Of a DNA stretch of 64,000 nt, positions 9,512 to 17,873 are shown in pieces. Position 1 is the first letter of the stretch, and each line of letters starts with the position of its first letter. The stretch is from Fimenecus sp051881435. Lineage in GTDB: Bacteria > Bacillota > Clostridia > Oscillospirales > Acutalibacteraceae. The notes below the pieces were generated by a model. The model searched no databases. It was not told where the DNA came from and saw only the letters and a program-made list of their open reading frames with translations. Where the stretch lies: assembly GCA_051881435.1 (NCBI GenBank), contig JBJEPW010000042.1, forward strand, positions 1-64,000. The letters run 5' to 3'. Made by a program: the position numbers and the translations under genes.

Positions 9512-9571
9512 AACAGCAAGGGCGCTGTGGACTTTTAAAGGTTCACAGCGCTTTTTCGTTTTTTTGCTGTT
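9512..9571 (+). promoter_or_regulatory. Leader terminator/attenuator hairpin before amt
   Basis: An 8-bp outer stem (AACAGCAA at 9512-9519 with TTGCTGTT at 9564-9571) encloses an inner GC-rich stem (GCGCTGTG at 9522-9529 with CACAGCGC at 9544-9551). The inner stem is followed by TTTTTCGTTTTTTT. Because it lies directly downstream of the predicted start and about 70 nt before the gene, it reads as a terminator controlling amt rather than the end of an upstream gene. ANTAR-type antitermination is known for some clostridial nitrogen genes, but I do not see a clear A-xx-G-xx hexaloop here. Confidence 0.65.
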
Positions 9572-9640
9572 GCATTTTACCACAAAGGCGTGGGTTGGAT
9601 TTGCCGACCTGCGCTCTTATTTTTTCAGGAGGAATGATTT

Positions 9641-11371
9641 ATGGAAGAATTGATGGCCAACATTTACGGCTCAACAGGCGTCTGGTTTTTAATGGGCGCC
9701 GCGCTGGTGTTCTTTATGCAGGCGGGCTTTGCTATGGTGGAGGCAGGCTTCACACGGGCAAAGAACGCAGGTAACATTATTATGAAAAACCTTATGGACT
9801 TTTGCATAGGTACTGTGGTTTTCGTGCTTTTGGGCGGCGGTCTTCTTCTCGGTGAGGACGCTCTCGGCGGTTTTCTCGGGCTTCCCACAATCGGACTCTT
9901 TACCGATTTTGAAACATACGATTGGTACAACTTCGTATTCAACCTTGTTTTCTGTGCCACGGCGGCAACAATCGTTTCGGGCGCCATGGCGGAAAGAACA
10001 AAGTTTTCGGCATACTGCATTTACAGCGGTGTTATCAGCGCCGTGATTTATCCCATTGAGGCTCACTGGGTATGGGGCGGCGGCTGGCTCACAAGACTGG
10101 GCGCAACGCTTTTCGGTGAGGGTTCACCTGAATTTGTTGACTTTGCAGGCTCTTGTCTTATTCATATGGTAGGCGGTATCTCGGCGCTTATCGGTGCAAT
10201 TATTTTAGGACCCAGAATCGGAAAATACACAAAGAAAAAGGACGGCACAATAAAGGTTAACGCCATTCCCGGTCACTCAATCACACTCGGAGCACTCGGT
10301 TGCTTTATCCTGTGGTTCGGCTGGTACGGCTTTAACGGTGCGGCGGCTTCCGACGGACTTCAGCTCTCACAGATTTTTGCTACAACAACAATCGCCGCCG
10401 GTGTTGCAACCTGCGTTACAATGGCATTTACATGGATTAAAAACGGTAAGCCCGATGTTTCCATGACGCTGAACGGCTCTCTTGCAGGTCTTGTAGGTAT
10501 CACCGCAGGCTGTGCAAACCTTGACGCGGTGGGTGCCATCGTTGTAGGCATTGTTTCAGGTATTCTTGTTGTAGTAGTTGTTGAGCTTCTCGATATGAAG
10601 CTTCACATTGATGACCCTGTGGGTGCCGTTGCAGTTCACTGTGCAAACGGTATCTGGGGTACAATCGCTGTGGGGTTACTTGACAGAAACGACGGTCTGT
10701 TCTATTCGGGAGATTTCAAACTTCTCTTAATTCAGTTAATCGGCGTTCTTGCAGTTGCCGCCTGGACTGTTGTTACAATGACTATTGTGTTCCTCGCAAT
10801 TAAGAAATTCCACGGTCTGCGCGTTACTCCCGCAGAGGAAATCGGCGGACTTGATTCTTATGAGCACGGCCTTGAAAGCGCATACGGCGGATTCAGTATT
10901 GACGAAATTCACTCATCATATTCAGAGCCTGCGGTTACCGGTGATGTTCCCGAATCAAAGGCGGTTCCCGTTGAGCTTGTTACCGATAAGCCCGTTGCAA
11001 GCGATGTTAAGATGACGAAGATTGAAATTCTTTGCAACGAGTCAAAATTTGAAGCACTTAAAAACGCAATGAACGAAATCGGTGTTTCAGGTATGACGGT
11101 TACAAAAGTTCTCGGCTGCGGTATCCAAAAGGGTCAGGACAGATATTACAGAGGCGTTAAGATTGAAAGTATGGACCTTCGCCCGAAGGTACAGGTTGAA
11201 ATTGTTGTGGCAAAGGTTCCTGTCCGTCAGGTTATAGACACAGCAAAGAAGGTTCTTTATACAGGCAACATCGGCGACGGTAAGATTTTCGTCTATGATG
11301 TTGAGAATGTTGTCAAGGTCCGCACAGGTGAAGAGGGCTACGACGCATTACAGGGACACGACCAGTTTTGA
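9641..11371 (+). CDS. Ammonium transporter fused to a P-II (GlnK) domain
   Basis: A 576-residue fusion. Residues 1 to about 405 are an Amt/Mep channel of about 11 helices with FMQAGFAMVEAG, HWVWGGGWL, GSCLIHMVGG and FNGAAASD-type motifs. After a linker of about 50 residues, the last 110 or so residues form a P-II signal domain (KIEILCNESKFEAL), with a T-loop YYRG and the ATP-binding B-loop TGNIGDGKIFV. P-II proteins normally bind and block the channel as separate trimers in nitrogen excess; here regulator and channel are one chain. A GGAGG precedes the ATG. Expression is likely controlled by the upstream promoter and attenuator. Fusions of this type are known in Firmicutes. Confidence 0.93.
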   Translation: MEELMANIYGSTGVWFLMGAALVFFMQAGFAMVEAGFTRAKNAGNIIMKNLMDFCIGTVVFVLLGGGLLLGEDALGGFLGLPTIGLFTDFETYDWYNFVFNLVFCATAATIVSGAMAERTKFSAYCIYSGVISAVIYPIEAHWVWGGGWLTRLGATLFGEGSPEFVDFAGSCLIHMVGGISALIGAIILGPRIGKYTKKKDGTIKVNAIPGHSITLGALGCFILWFGWYGFNGAAASDGLQLSQIFATTTIAAGVATCVTMAFTWIKNGKPDVSMTLNGSLAGLVGITAGCANLDAVGAIVVGIVSGILVVVVVELLDMKLHIDDPVGAVAVHCANGIWGTIAVGLLDRNDGLFYSGDFKLLLIQLIGVLAVAAWTVVTMTIVFLAIKKFHGLRVTPAEEIGGLDSYEHGLESAYGGFSIDEIHSSYSEPAVTGDVPESKAVPVELVTDKPVASDVKMTKIEILCNESKFEALKNAMNEIGVSGMTVTKVLGCGIQKGQDRYYRGVKIESMDLRPKVQVEIVVAKVPVRQVIDTAKKVLYTGNIGDGKIFVYDVENVVKVRTGEEGYDALQGHDQF

Positions 11372-11430
11372 TTTGTCCCATTATTAAATTAGGTTTTTGC
11401 TACCTGCAAAAATACACACTACACACAGGC

Positions 11431-11465
11431 AAAGGGCTTGCGGAGATTATCTCTGCGGGCTCTTT
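11431..11465 (+). terminator. Hairpin after the amt gene
   Basis: A 16-bp stem with G-T wobbles (AAAGGGCTTGCGGAGA with TCTCTGCGGGCTCTTT) and a 3-nt loop. The T-run after it is weak. It is the probable terminator of the amt-glnK gene. Confidence 0.7.
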
Positions 11466-11474
11466 GTCTTATAT

Positions 11475-11510
11475 AGAAATAACCCATGACATATGTCACA
11501 GGTTATTTCT
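11475..11510. terminator. Second hairpin between convergent genes
   Basis: AGAAATAACC and GGTTATTTCT enclose an inner TGACATATGTCA palindrome. It lies 13 bp from the stop codon of the minus-strand metallohydrolase and may end that transcript. Confidence 0.55.
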
Positions 11511-11522
11511 TCTATTTCAGAA

Positions 11523-13124
11523 TTATCTGTCCCATTTATCGGCGAGGGCGTTAATCTGGTCGGTGAATTTTGCCAAATCCTTATTGGCTCCTCCCCTGTT
11601 ATGTTCAATAACAATAAGCAATCTTTTGCCCGCCTGCAAAAGCCGCTGAAATACGGAATTCGCACGCTGAACATTAGGTTTATTCCGCTTGATTTTCTCG
11701 TGGTTGCCGCTATAAAGGCACTCGCCGCTGACAATATCGTATTCTGCGCCGTTAAAGGGTGCTTCTGCCCATATTCCCAATTCAGACGATACGCTGTGTG
11801 CAAAAATATCGCATACCGTATCCTCACCGTGGTTTACAAACACCTTTTCGGGTGCAGGGGTAATGTTTTTAAGCCAATTTATGAGCATATCACGGTCTGC
11901 GTGGCCGCTGATGCCGTCTATCTGCCGTATATTTGCTCTCACGGTAATTTCCTCGCCGAAAAGCTTAACCGAGGGTGCACCGTCAATAAGCTTACTGCCC
12001 AGCGTTCCCTCCGCCTGATAGCCCACAAAAAGGATTGTGCTTTCCTCGCGCCACAAATTGTGCTTTAAATGGTGGCGGATACGCCCCGCCTCGCACATTC
12101 CCGAAGCGGACAGGATAACCTTGGGCGTTGTGTCGGCATTTATAAACCGTGATTCATCACTTGTAACTGCCAGATTAAGTCCCTGAAATGTTATGGGGTT
12201 TATACCTTTTTCAAGGAGTTCAAGAGTATCATTATCGTAATAATCGGTTAATCCGCCTGCGTAAATCCCCGTTGCCTCAACTGCCAACGGGCTATCCACC
12301 CAAACCGGGAAATTATCGTGATTTTTAATAAGCCCTTTTTCCTTTATCTGACGGATTAAATAAAGCATCTCCTGCGTTCTGCCAACGGCAAAACAGGGTA
12401 CAACCACATTTCCGCCACGGTCAAAAGTGTTTTGAATAACATCGGTTAACTGCTTTACATAATCGGGTCGCTCACCGTGAAGTCTGTCGCCGTATGTAGA
12501 TTCAATTACCACTATATCGGCTTTTTCAGGCTTTTGGGGGTCACGGATAAGAGGCCGTGACACATTGCCCACATCGCCTGAAAACAGCAAAACCTTTGTA
12601 ATACCGTTTTCCGTGATGGTTATTTCAATACTTGCAGAGCCTAAAAGATGCCCTGCGTCAATAAATCGGATTTTAATACCCTCGAAAATATCGTATTCCT
12701 TATTGTAATCACAGGGAACAAACATTTTCATTGTTGCCGTAACATCATCTGAGGTATAAAGAGGCTTATAATCGGCGTCGCCGTTTCTTTTTGCCTTACG
12801 GTTGCGCCATTCAGCCTCAAACTCCTGAATATGGGCAGAGTCCATAAGCATTATAGAGCACAGCTTATTGGTGGCAAGCGTTGTATAAATGGGTGCGTCA
12901 TAACCGTTGGCAGTAAGGAAAGGAAGCTTTCCCGAATGGTCGATATGGGCGTGAGTGAGCAGCACGCAGTCGATTGTATTTGCGGCAACGGGCAAATCGC
13001 AGTTTTCGTAAATATCCGCCCCCTGCTCCATGCCGCAGTCAACAAGTATCCGCCTGCCGCAGGCTGTAATCAATGTGCAGGAGCCTGTTACCTCGTGGGC
13101 GGCTCCCAGAAATTGAAGTTTCAT
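11523..13124 (-). CDS. Beta-CASP metallo-beta-lactamase-fold hydrolase (RNase-like)
   Basis: 533-residue protein of the CPSF73/YSH1-like beta-CASP group, which processes RNA. The zinc motif THAHIDHSG is at about 55-63, and LFSGDVGN supplies another metal ligand. Beta-CASP segments are FAVGRTQEMLYLI, SASGMCEAGRIRHHLKHNL and FVGYQAEGTLG, with a final HG in FVNHGEDT. The length allows a C-terminal extension of about 70 residues beyond the usual 460. It lacks the RNase J architecture and is probably a second, YSH1-type nuclease. RNA cleavage is inferred from the family. Confidence 0.88.
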   Translation of the reverse strand: MKLQFLGAAHEVTGSCTLITACGRRILVDCGMEQGADIYENCDLPVAANTIDCVLLTHAHIDHSGKLPFLTANGYDAPIYTTLATNKLCSIMLMDSAHIQEFEAEWRNRKAKRNGDADYKPLYTSDDVTATMKMFVPCDYNKEYDIFEGIKIRFIDAGHLLGSASIEITITENGITKVLLFSGDVGNVSRPLIRDPQKPEKADIVVIESTYGDRLHGERPDYVKQLTDVIQNTFDRGGNVVVPCFAVGRTQEMLYLIRQIKEKGLIKNHDNFPVWVDSPLAVEATGIYAGGLTDYYDNDTLELLEKGINPITFQGLNLAVTSDESRFINADTTPKVILSASGMCEAGRIRHHLKHNLWREESTILFVGYQAEGTLGSKLIDGAPSVKLFGEEITVRANIRQIDGISGHADRDMLINWLKNITPAPEKVFVNHGEDTVCDIFAHSVSSELGIWAEAPFNGAEYDIVSGECLYSGNHEKIKRNKPNVQRANSVFQRLLQAGKRLLIVIEHNRGGANKDLAKFTDQINALADKWDR

Positions 13125-13290
13125 AAAATCACCTTATCTTTTATGTAAATGCCCTTTTAATAATTATATAAAATTGCAAGGCAAAGTTAAACTGTCAAAA
13201 TTCACATATTTACGATGAATTTATTGTAACATACTTTCTTGAAATGTATTTTATGATATGATAAAATCATAAGGAAAAAGAGGTGTGACT

Positions 13291-14166
13291 ATGTTGGATT
13301 TAGACCGTTCAAGAGATTTACTGATGAAAATTTACGGCGACAAAAAGCTTTGCGACATTCTTGACTCATATATTTTGAAGCACAAAATGAAAATCCGTTT
13401 TTGTCTTGAATTTTGCCGCAAAGACCGTTGGGAAGTATTCCTGAAAAGCGACCCTATGCTCAAATTAAGTCTTGTTTATGCATTCCTGCCCCAAACAAAG
13501 GACAGATATTTTGAAAAAGGCATCAGCGACAAAATATTTTTCGACACAATGGATGATATTCGCATTTGGATTGATGACCACCGCGCTCGCACCGGCGAAT
13601 ACGGTCTTTATGAGCTTAACTGGATAATGGACCATATGCGACTGGCTATTTTCAAGCTGGGCAGACTGCAATATCAGAAATCCAAGTATTTTTTCGGTCC
13701 ATCATATAAAAAGGACGGCGTCAGTATAAAATTCGGCGAAAATGTTTTCAGTATGCACATTCCGAGAGGTGAAAAGCTCAATATTGAAGCGTGTAAACAA
13801 TCATTAGAAGAAGCAAGGGTGTTCTTCAAAAAATACTATCCCGAATATCCTACGAACATATTTGTCTGTCACAGTTGGCTTCTCTATTCCGGCAACAGGA
13901 ATTATATGAGAGAGGACAGTAATATAATCAGATTTTCGGAAATGTACGATATTGTGAAAGAAGTGGAAGCACCCTCACAGGCATATTTATGGATTTTCGG
14001 CAAAAAAATCGGTAACAAGGAGTTATTCGCTCACAAAAAGAAATTCGGCAATTACGGTCACACCGAAGATTTACCCCACGAGGCCAAGCTTCACAAGGAC
14101 GCCATAGAATACATTAAAAGCGGCGGAAAATTAGGCGAAGGAATGGGAGTTATTACATTTCAATAG
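13291..14166 (+). CDS. Acyltransferase-domain protein (two-domain GNAT-like)
   Basis: 291-residue protein resembling clostridial 'acyltransferase domain-containing' proteins that pair an N-terminal helical domain with a divergent C-terminal GNAT-like domain. Residues 30-130 are helical (FYLPQ-like region FLPQTKDRYFEKGISDKIFFDT, truncated here to FLPQTKDRYFEKG). The C-terminal part contains HIPRGEKL, YPEYPTNIFVCHSWLL and RFSEMYDI. A putative promoter TTGAAA-17-TAAAAT lies at 13239-13267 and AGAGGTG precedes the ATG at 13291. Substrate unknown; the family call comes from memory of similar proteins, so moderate confidence. Confidence 0.6.
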   Translation: MLDLDRSRDLLMKIYGDKKLCDILDSYILKHKMKIRFCLEFCRKDRWEVFLKSDPMLKLSLVYAFLPQTKDRYFEKGISDKIFFDTMDDIRIWIDDHRARTGEYGLYELNWIMDHMRLAIFKLGRLQYQKSKYFFGPSYKKDGVSIKFGENVFSMHIPRGEKLNIEACKQSLEEARVFFKKYYPEYPTNIFVCHSWLLYSGNRNYMREDSNIIRFSEMYDIVKEVEAPSQAYLWIFGKKIGNKELFAHKKKFGNYGHTEDLPHEAKLHKDAIEYIKSGGKLGEGMGVITFQ

Positions 14167-14172
14167 TTTTTT

Positions 14173-14205
14173 AACACTCTGAATATGTATTCGGAGTGTT
14201 TTTTT
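14173..14205 (+). terminator. Intrinsic terminator after the acyltransferase gene
   Basis: AACACTC and GAGTGTT close an inner GAAT/ATTC stem, followed by TTTTTTT. Confidence 0.85.
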
Positions 14206-14212
14206 ATCTGTA

Positions 14213-14265
14213 TTGACATTTTTGTTGAAATCCTATATAATTTGAAAATGAATTTCAAATTCAAA
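14213..14265 (+). promoter_or_regulatory. Promoter with Fur-type operator
   Basis: Near-consensus TTGACA (14213-14218), a 17-nt spacer and TATAAT (14236-14241). Immediately downstream are overlapping inverted repeats: TTTGAAA-5-TTTCAAA (14241-14259) and TGAATTTCAAATTCA (14249-14263). The second has the 7-1-7 layout seen in Fur-family boxes. Binding there would block initiation, so metal-dependent autoregulation of the downstream operon is likely. Confidence 0.75.
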
Positions 14266-14280
14266 TGTGTGGTGAGCAAA

Positions 14281-14688
14281 ATGGGATATGAAACAAAGCA
14301 AAGCCGCCTTGTTTTCGATTTTTTAGGAAACAATGCAGACCGTCATTTTTCTGCCGAGGAGGTCTATTTTTCTTTGCGGGGAGTGGGCGGAAAGATAGGC
14401 AGAACCACCGTTTACCGCCAGCTTGAACGGCTTGTTGAGGACGGTAAGGTAAAAAAATTCTCAACGGGCGACAGTGACGCTTGCTGTTATCAGTTCAGCA
14501 ATTCCGACAGTTGTTCAAACCACTATCATCTTAAATGCTCTGTCTGCGGACAGCTTATTCACACGGAATGTGATTTTCTCGATAAGCTTTCGGAGCATAT
14601 TTTTAATGACCACCAATTTACCGTTGACAGTTCAAAAACCGTTCTTTACGGGCTTTGTAAAGATTGCAGTAAGGAGAAAAAAGCATGA
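14281..14688 (+). CDS. Fur-family metal-responsive repressor
   Basis: 135-residue regulator. The N-terminal winged helix includes FSAEEVYFSLRG and GRTTVYRQLERLVEDGKV, the Fur recognition region. The C-terminal metal-binding domain has a CSVC pair, a central H-x-H region (SNHYHLKCS) and a second CKDC pair, giving a structural zinc site. The subfamily (Fur, Zur, Mur or PerR) is uncertain. It is coupled by ATGA to a putative metal exporter, so manganese or another divalent cation is a plausible effector. The start is chosen at MGYETKQ with GGTGAG upstream; the frame runs open 32 codons further, across the promoter, and that part should be ignored. Confidence 0.88.
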   Translation: MGYETKQSRLVFDFLGNNADRHFSAEEVYFSLRGVGGKIGRTTVYRQLERLVEDGKVKKFSTGDSDACCYQFSNSDSCSNHYHLKCSVCGQLIHTECDFLDKLSEHIFNDHQFTVDSSKTVLYGLCKDCSKEKKA

Positions 14689-15584
14689 TTACACCCTTAC
14701 ACATTCACGCCGATATATTGGGTTTTACAGCCGACACGGCTTTTTCTTTAATCCTTGACTCGGTGATTGATACTCTTAAAATGCTCCCCTTCCTTTTTGC
14801 GGCATTTTTGATAATTGAATTTTTGGAGCATCACGCAAAAGAGCGTTTTGACAAGCTTTTTCGCCGTACGGATAAATCCGGTCCCCTTGTGGGCGCGCTT
14901 TTAGGCTGTGTGCCTCAATGCGGATTTTCGGTGCTGTGCGCCAATTTATACACAGGAGGAATTGTAACCTTAGGCACCTTGATTGCCGTTTTCCTTTCCA
15001 CCTCCGATGAGGCGGTAATCTTACTCGCCTCCTCCCCCAACGGCGGCAAAGAGGTACTTCGTCTCATTGCGGTTAAAGTAATTATCGCCGTTATTGCGGG
15101 GTATATGATAGATATTTTCGGCAAAAGATTTTTTAAAAACAAGGTGTCGGAAAGCGACCTGTGCGAGCACGACCGGTGCGGCTGTGAAGAACGCGAAGGA
15201 GTTTTTGTACCCGCCCTTATTCACACGGTTAAGGTTTTCGGGTTTTTGCTTTTGTTCACAGTAATTCTCAATTTTGCTGTTGCACTATCAGGCGAGGAAC
15301 GGCTCGGTTCTGTTTTACTTACAAATTCGGTTTTTCAGCCCTTTTTGGCGGCTTTGCTCGGATTTATCCCCAACTGCGCTTCCTCCGTTATGCTCACACA
15401 GCTTTATACTGAGGGTGCGTTAAGCTTCGGCTCGGTTATTGCGGGACTTTGCACGAATGCGGGTGCAGGGCTTATTGTTCTTATGCGTGAAAGAAGCCGT
15501 GCCAAAGACAATATGAAAATTATCGGAATTTTGTATGTTTGTGCCGTTATACCGGGAATTATTCTTCACCTTGCGGGAATTTAA
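14685..15584 (+). CDS. Putative 10-TM manganese/heavy-metal exporter
   Basis: 299-residue membrane protein of the 'putative manganese transporter'/ArsP_2 type. It is built as two internal repeats of about five helices. Each repeat has a GxxPxCGF or GFIPNCASS loop (GALLGCVPQCGFSVL near residue 70; LLGFIPNCASSVM near 225) that probably lines the path. A central cytosolic loop is rich in Cys/His/Asp (CEHDRCGCEE, about 159-168), which could bind metal. The start overlaps the Fur-family stop (ATGA), so regulator and exporter are made together. Direction and ion are inferred from the family. Confidence 0.8.
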   Translation: MITPLHIHADILGFTADTAFSLILDSVIDTLKMLPFLFAAFLIIEFLEHHAKERFDKLFRRTDKSGPLVGALLGCVPQCGFSVLCANLYTGGIVTLGTLIAVFLSTSDEAVILLASSPNGGKEVLRLIAVKVIIAVIAGYMIDIFGKRFFKNKVSESDLCEHDRCGCEEREGVFVPALIHTVKVFGFLLLFTVILNFAVALSGEERLGSVLLTNSVFQPFLAALLGFIPNCASSVMLTQLYTEGALSFGSVIAGLCTNAGAGLIVLMRERSRAKDNMKIIGILYVCAVIPGIILHLAGI

Positions 15585-15656
15585 ACCAAATAAGTGTTTA
15601 CTTTTAAGTTTTAATGTGTTAAAATGTGATTAGTAAACTTTGGAGGTTTATACGAA

Positions 15657-15944
15657 ATGGGAAGAAAATTTAAAAATGAAAATACAGATTTCCTCGTGGA
15701 CTGCATTATGCAGCTTGAGGACCGCGAGGAGTGTTATAAGTTTTTTCAAGACCTTTGCACCGTTACGGAATTTCACGCAATGGCGCAGCGCTGTGTTGTG
15801 GCTAAAATGCTTTCGGAAAAGAAGGTATATGCGGATATTGTAAGTGCAACAGGTGCGTCAACAGCCACAATAAGCCGTGTTAACCGTTCACTTCAAGACG
15901 GTGCCGACGGTTACGATATTGTGTTCGACAGGCTTTTAAAATGA
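15657..15944 (+). CDS. YerC/YecD family TrpR-like DNA-binding protein
   Basis: 95-residue helical protein of the TrpR superfamily. The HTH is in KVYADIVSATGASTATISRVNRSL (about 55-78), preceded by the family stretch LCTVTEFHAMAQRC. Close relatives in Bacillus are called YerC; their target is not established, although TrpR-like roles are suspected. GGAGG lies at good spacing before the ATG. A GTTTAC/GTAAAC inverted repeat at about 15596-15636 surrounds the likely promoter. The stop overlaps the methyltransferase start (ATGA). Confidence 0.88.
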   Translation: MGRKFKNENTDFLVDCIMQLEDREECYKFFQDLCTVTEFHAMAQRCVVAKMLSEKKVYADIVSATGASTATISRVNRSLQDGADGYDIVFDRLLK

Positions 15945-16687
15945 GTTACGGTGTTTTTTCCTCGGTCTATGATATTCTGACCGAAAATGTGGATTATAAA
16001 TTCCTTGCGCAGAAAATATGCTCTCTGTTATCCCTTAACGGTGTTGACGGGGGGCTTTTGCTTGACTTAGGGTGCGGAACGGGCACACTTTCTTTTTTGC
16101 TTGAAGAAAAAGGGTACGAGGTTATCGGTGCGGACCCAAGCGAAGATATGCTGGCTGTTGCAAACGAAAAGAAATACGAAAACGGCTCCTCGGCTATGTT
16201 CCTTTGCCAGAGCGGAGAAAGCCTTGACCTTTACGGCACGGTGGATTGTGCCGTATGCAGTCTTGACACTTTAAATCATATTGATTCCCTTGATAAAATT
16301 CGTGAAACTTTCCGCAGAGTGTCGCTTTTTATGAACAAGGGCGGAGTTTTTGTTTTTGATATAAACACATCCTATAAGCACAAGGAGATTTTGGGGAACA
16401 ATACCTTTGTCTATGATATGGACGAGGTTTACTGCGTTTGGCAAAACACATTTGATGAAGAGCGCAGTCGCACGCAGATTGACCTTGATTTCTTTATCAA
16501 GGATGAAAATGACGAGATTTACGAAAGATACAGCGAAAGCTTTTATGAATATGTATATGAACTTGATGACATACTGAAATTACTTAAAGATAACGGTTTT
16601 TCGGTTATCGGGTGCTTTGACGATTACAGCGATAAAGATATAACGGAAAAGACACAGCGCATAACCGTTGCCGCAAGGAAGGAATAA
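15941..16687 (+). CDS. Class I SAM-dependent methyltransferase
   Basis: 248-residue Rossmann-fold methyltransferase. Motif I is LLDLGCGTGTLSFLLEEKGY, followed by the acidic residue binding the SAM ribose (IGADPSEDML) and VDCAVCSLDTLNHI as motif IV. The C-terminal half is typical of the YodH/UbiE-like clostridial proteins that lie near yerC and hslO. Substrate unknown. It overlaps yerC by 4 bp and precedes hslO by 3 bp, so it belongs to a three-gene operon. Confidence 0.88.
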   Translation: MSYGVFSSVYDILTENVDYKFLAQKICSLLSLNGVDGGLLLDLGCGTGTLSFLLEEKGYEVIGADPSEDMLAVANEKKYENGSSAMFLCQSGESLDLYGTVDCAVCSLDTLNHIDSLDKIRETFRRVSLFMNKGGVFVFDINTSYKHKEILGNNTFVYDMDEVYCVWQNTFDEERSRTQIDLDFFIKDENDEIYERYSESFYEYVYELDDILKLLKDNGFSVIGCFDDYSDKDITEKTQRITVAARKE

Positions 16688-16690
16688 ATA

Positions 16691-17572
16691 ATGAACGAAC
16701 TTGTAAGAGCGATTTCGGAGGACGGCACTCTTTATGCACTTGCTCTTAATTCCACCGAAATGGTAAAAAAAATGCAGGAAATTCACGGTACATCAAAGGT
16801 TTGCTCGGCGGCGCTGGGCAGACTTATTACCGCCGCTTCTATGATGGGCGTGCTTTTAAAAGGTGAAAAAGACACACTTACCTTGAAAATAAACGGCGGC
16901 GGTCCTGCCTCACCTGTTGTGGCTGTCAGCAATTCAAAAGGAATTGTGAAAGGCTATGTTGGCGACAACAGCGTTCAGCTTCCCCTTAACAAAAAAGGCA
17001 AGCTTGATGTGTCGGGTGCCGTTGGTAAAGAAGGATTTTTAACGGTGATTAAGGATTTGGGACTTAAAGAGCCCTACTGCGCGCAAATTCCCATAGCGTC
17101 GGGTGAAATTGCCGAGGATATTACGGCTTATTACGCGATAAGCGAGCAGACGCCCACGGTGTGCGCTCTCGGCGTGCTTGTAAATCCCGATAATGAAGAG
17201 GTTTTATTGGCGGGCGGATTTTTAATTCAGCTTTTACCCACAGCGGACGACGATACAATATCACTTGTTGAAAAAGGGCTTGAAAATATTAAGCCTGTAA
17301 CTACAATGCTTGCCGACGGTCTTACTCCCGAGGAAATTTGTCAGGCGGTTTTGCCTGAATTTAAAATGGAAGTGCTGGACCGCACAGATGTGGATTACAA
17401 ATGCGATTGCAGTGAAGAAAGAGTTACAGCGGCGCTCATAAGCATAGGGGCGGACGGTCTTCGTGAAATGGCAGAGGACGAGCAGACAGAGGTTGTGTGC
17501 CATTTCTGCAACAAGAAGTATGTTTATTCCAGAGAACAGATATTAAAGCTTTTGCAAGAGGCAAATATATAA
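16691..17572 (+). CDS. hslO: Redox-regulated chaperone Hsp33
   Basis: 293 residues, the usual length. Hsp33 is inactive while its four C-terminal cysteines hold zinc; oxidation releases zinc and switches on a holdase that protects unfolded proteins. The N-terminal core is recognisable by RAISEDGTLYALALNSTEMV, TAASMMGVLLKGEKDTLTL and KGYVGD. The redox switch has the CDC pair (KCDCSEERV, about residue 235) and the CHFC pair (VVCHFCNKKY, about 268). Last gene of the yerC operon. A protein activated by oxidation fits an anaerobe facing oxygen stress. Confidence 0.95.
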   Translation: MNELVRAISEDGTLYALALNSTEMVKKMQEIHGTSKVCSAALGRLITAASMMGVLLKGEKDTLTLKINGGGPASPVVAVSNSKGIVKGYVGDNSVQLPLNKKGKLDVSGAVGKEGFLTVIKDLGLKEPYCAQIPIASGEIAEDITAYYAISEQTPTVCALGVLVNPDNEEVLLAGGFLIQLLPTADDDTISLVEKGLENIKPVTTMLADGLTPEEICQAVLPEFKMEVLDRTDVDYKCDCSEERVTAALISIGADGLREMAEDEQTEVVCHFCNKKYVYSREQILKLLQEANI

Positions 17573-17599
17573 TTGCAAAATTGCATGGTTTGGCGTTTT

Positions 17600-17727
17600 T
17601 CCTCCCTCTGACGAGGGAGGTGTCATTTCGCTTGCGAAATGACGGAGGGAGAGAAAGCATTTCGGTTAACGAATTTTTTTCTCTCCCCCAGCCGCCATAC
17701 GGCGACAGCCCCCTCGTCAGAGGGGGC
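17600..17727. repeat. MITE-like palindromic element, copy 1
   Basis: About 128 bp with inverted ends (CCTCCCTCTGACGAGGGAGG at 17601-17620; GCCCCCTCGTCAGAGGGGGC at 17708-17727, 16 of 20 positions complementary). Inside are a hairpin TCATTTCGC-TTGCGAAATGA, a CGGAGGGAGAG/CTCTCCCCCAG long stem and a second small hairpin. Copy 2 at 32343-32453 has the same scaffold in the opposite orientation but different hairpin tips. No ORF is credible here. The rest of 17573-17834 shows nothing else. Confidence 0.75.
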
Positions 17728-17834
17728 AATAATTTATAGTGCGTTTGTTACCCGAAGTTCCCTCTGAGAGGGAGCGGAATAGGTTTTTTTATGATTTTAC
17801 GGCAAGCAATCCACTGACCTACCATATAATTTAC

Positions 17835-17868
17835 AAATGAGCAGTTGAAAATTCAACTGCTCATTTTT
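17835..17868. terminator. Terminator hairpin between hslO and the zinc-ribbon gene
   Basis: A perfect 15-bp stem (AAATGAGCAGTTGAA with its complement) with a 2-nt loop and flanking A and T runs, so it can act in both directions. Confidence 0.85.
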
Positions 17869-17873
17869 TATGT

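Noticed and set aside
9512..9571. A glutamine riboswitch (glnA RNA) in the amt leader
   Set aside because: The conserved sequence elements of that motif are not seen; only a terminator-like hairpin is supported.
11368..12068. Plus-strand open frames opposite the beta-CASP gene
   Set aside because: Codon pattern and motifs support only the minus-strand gene.
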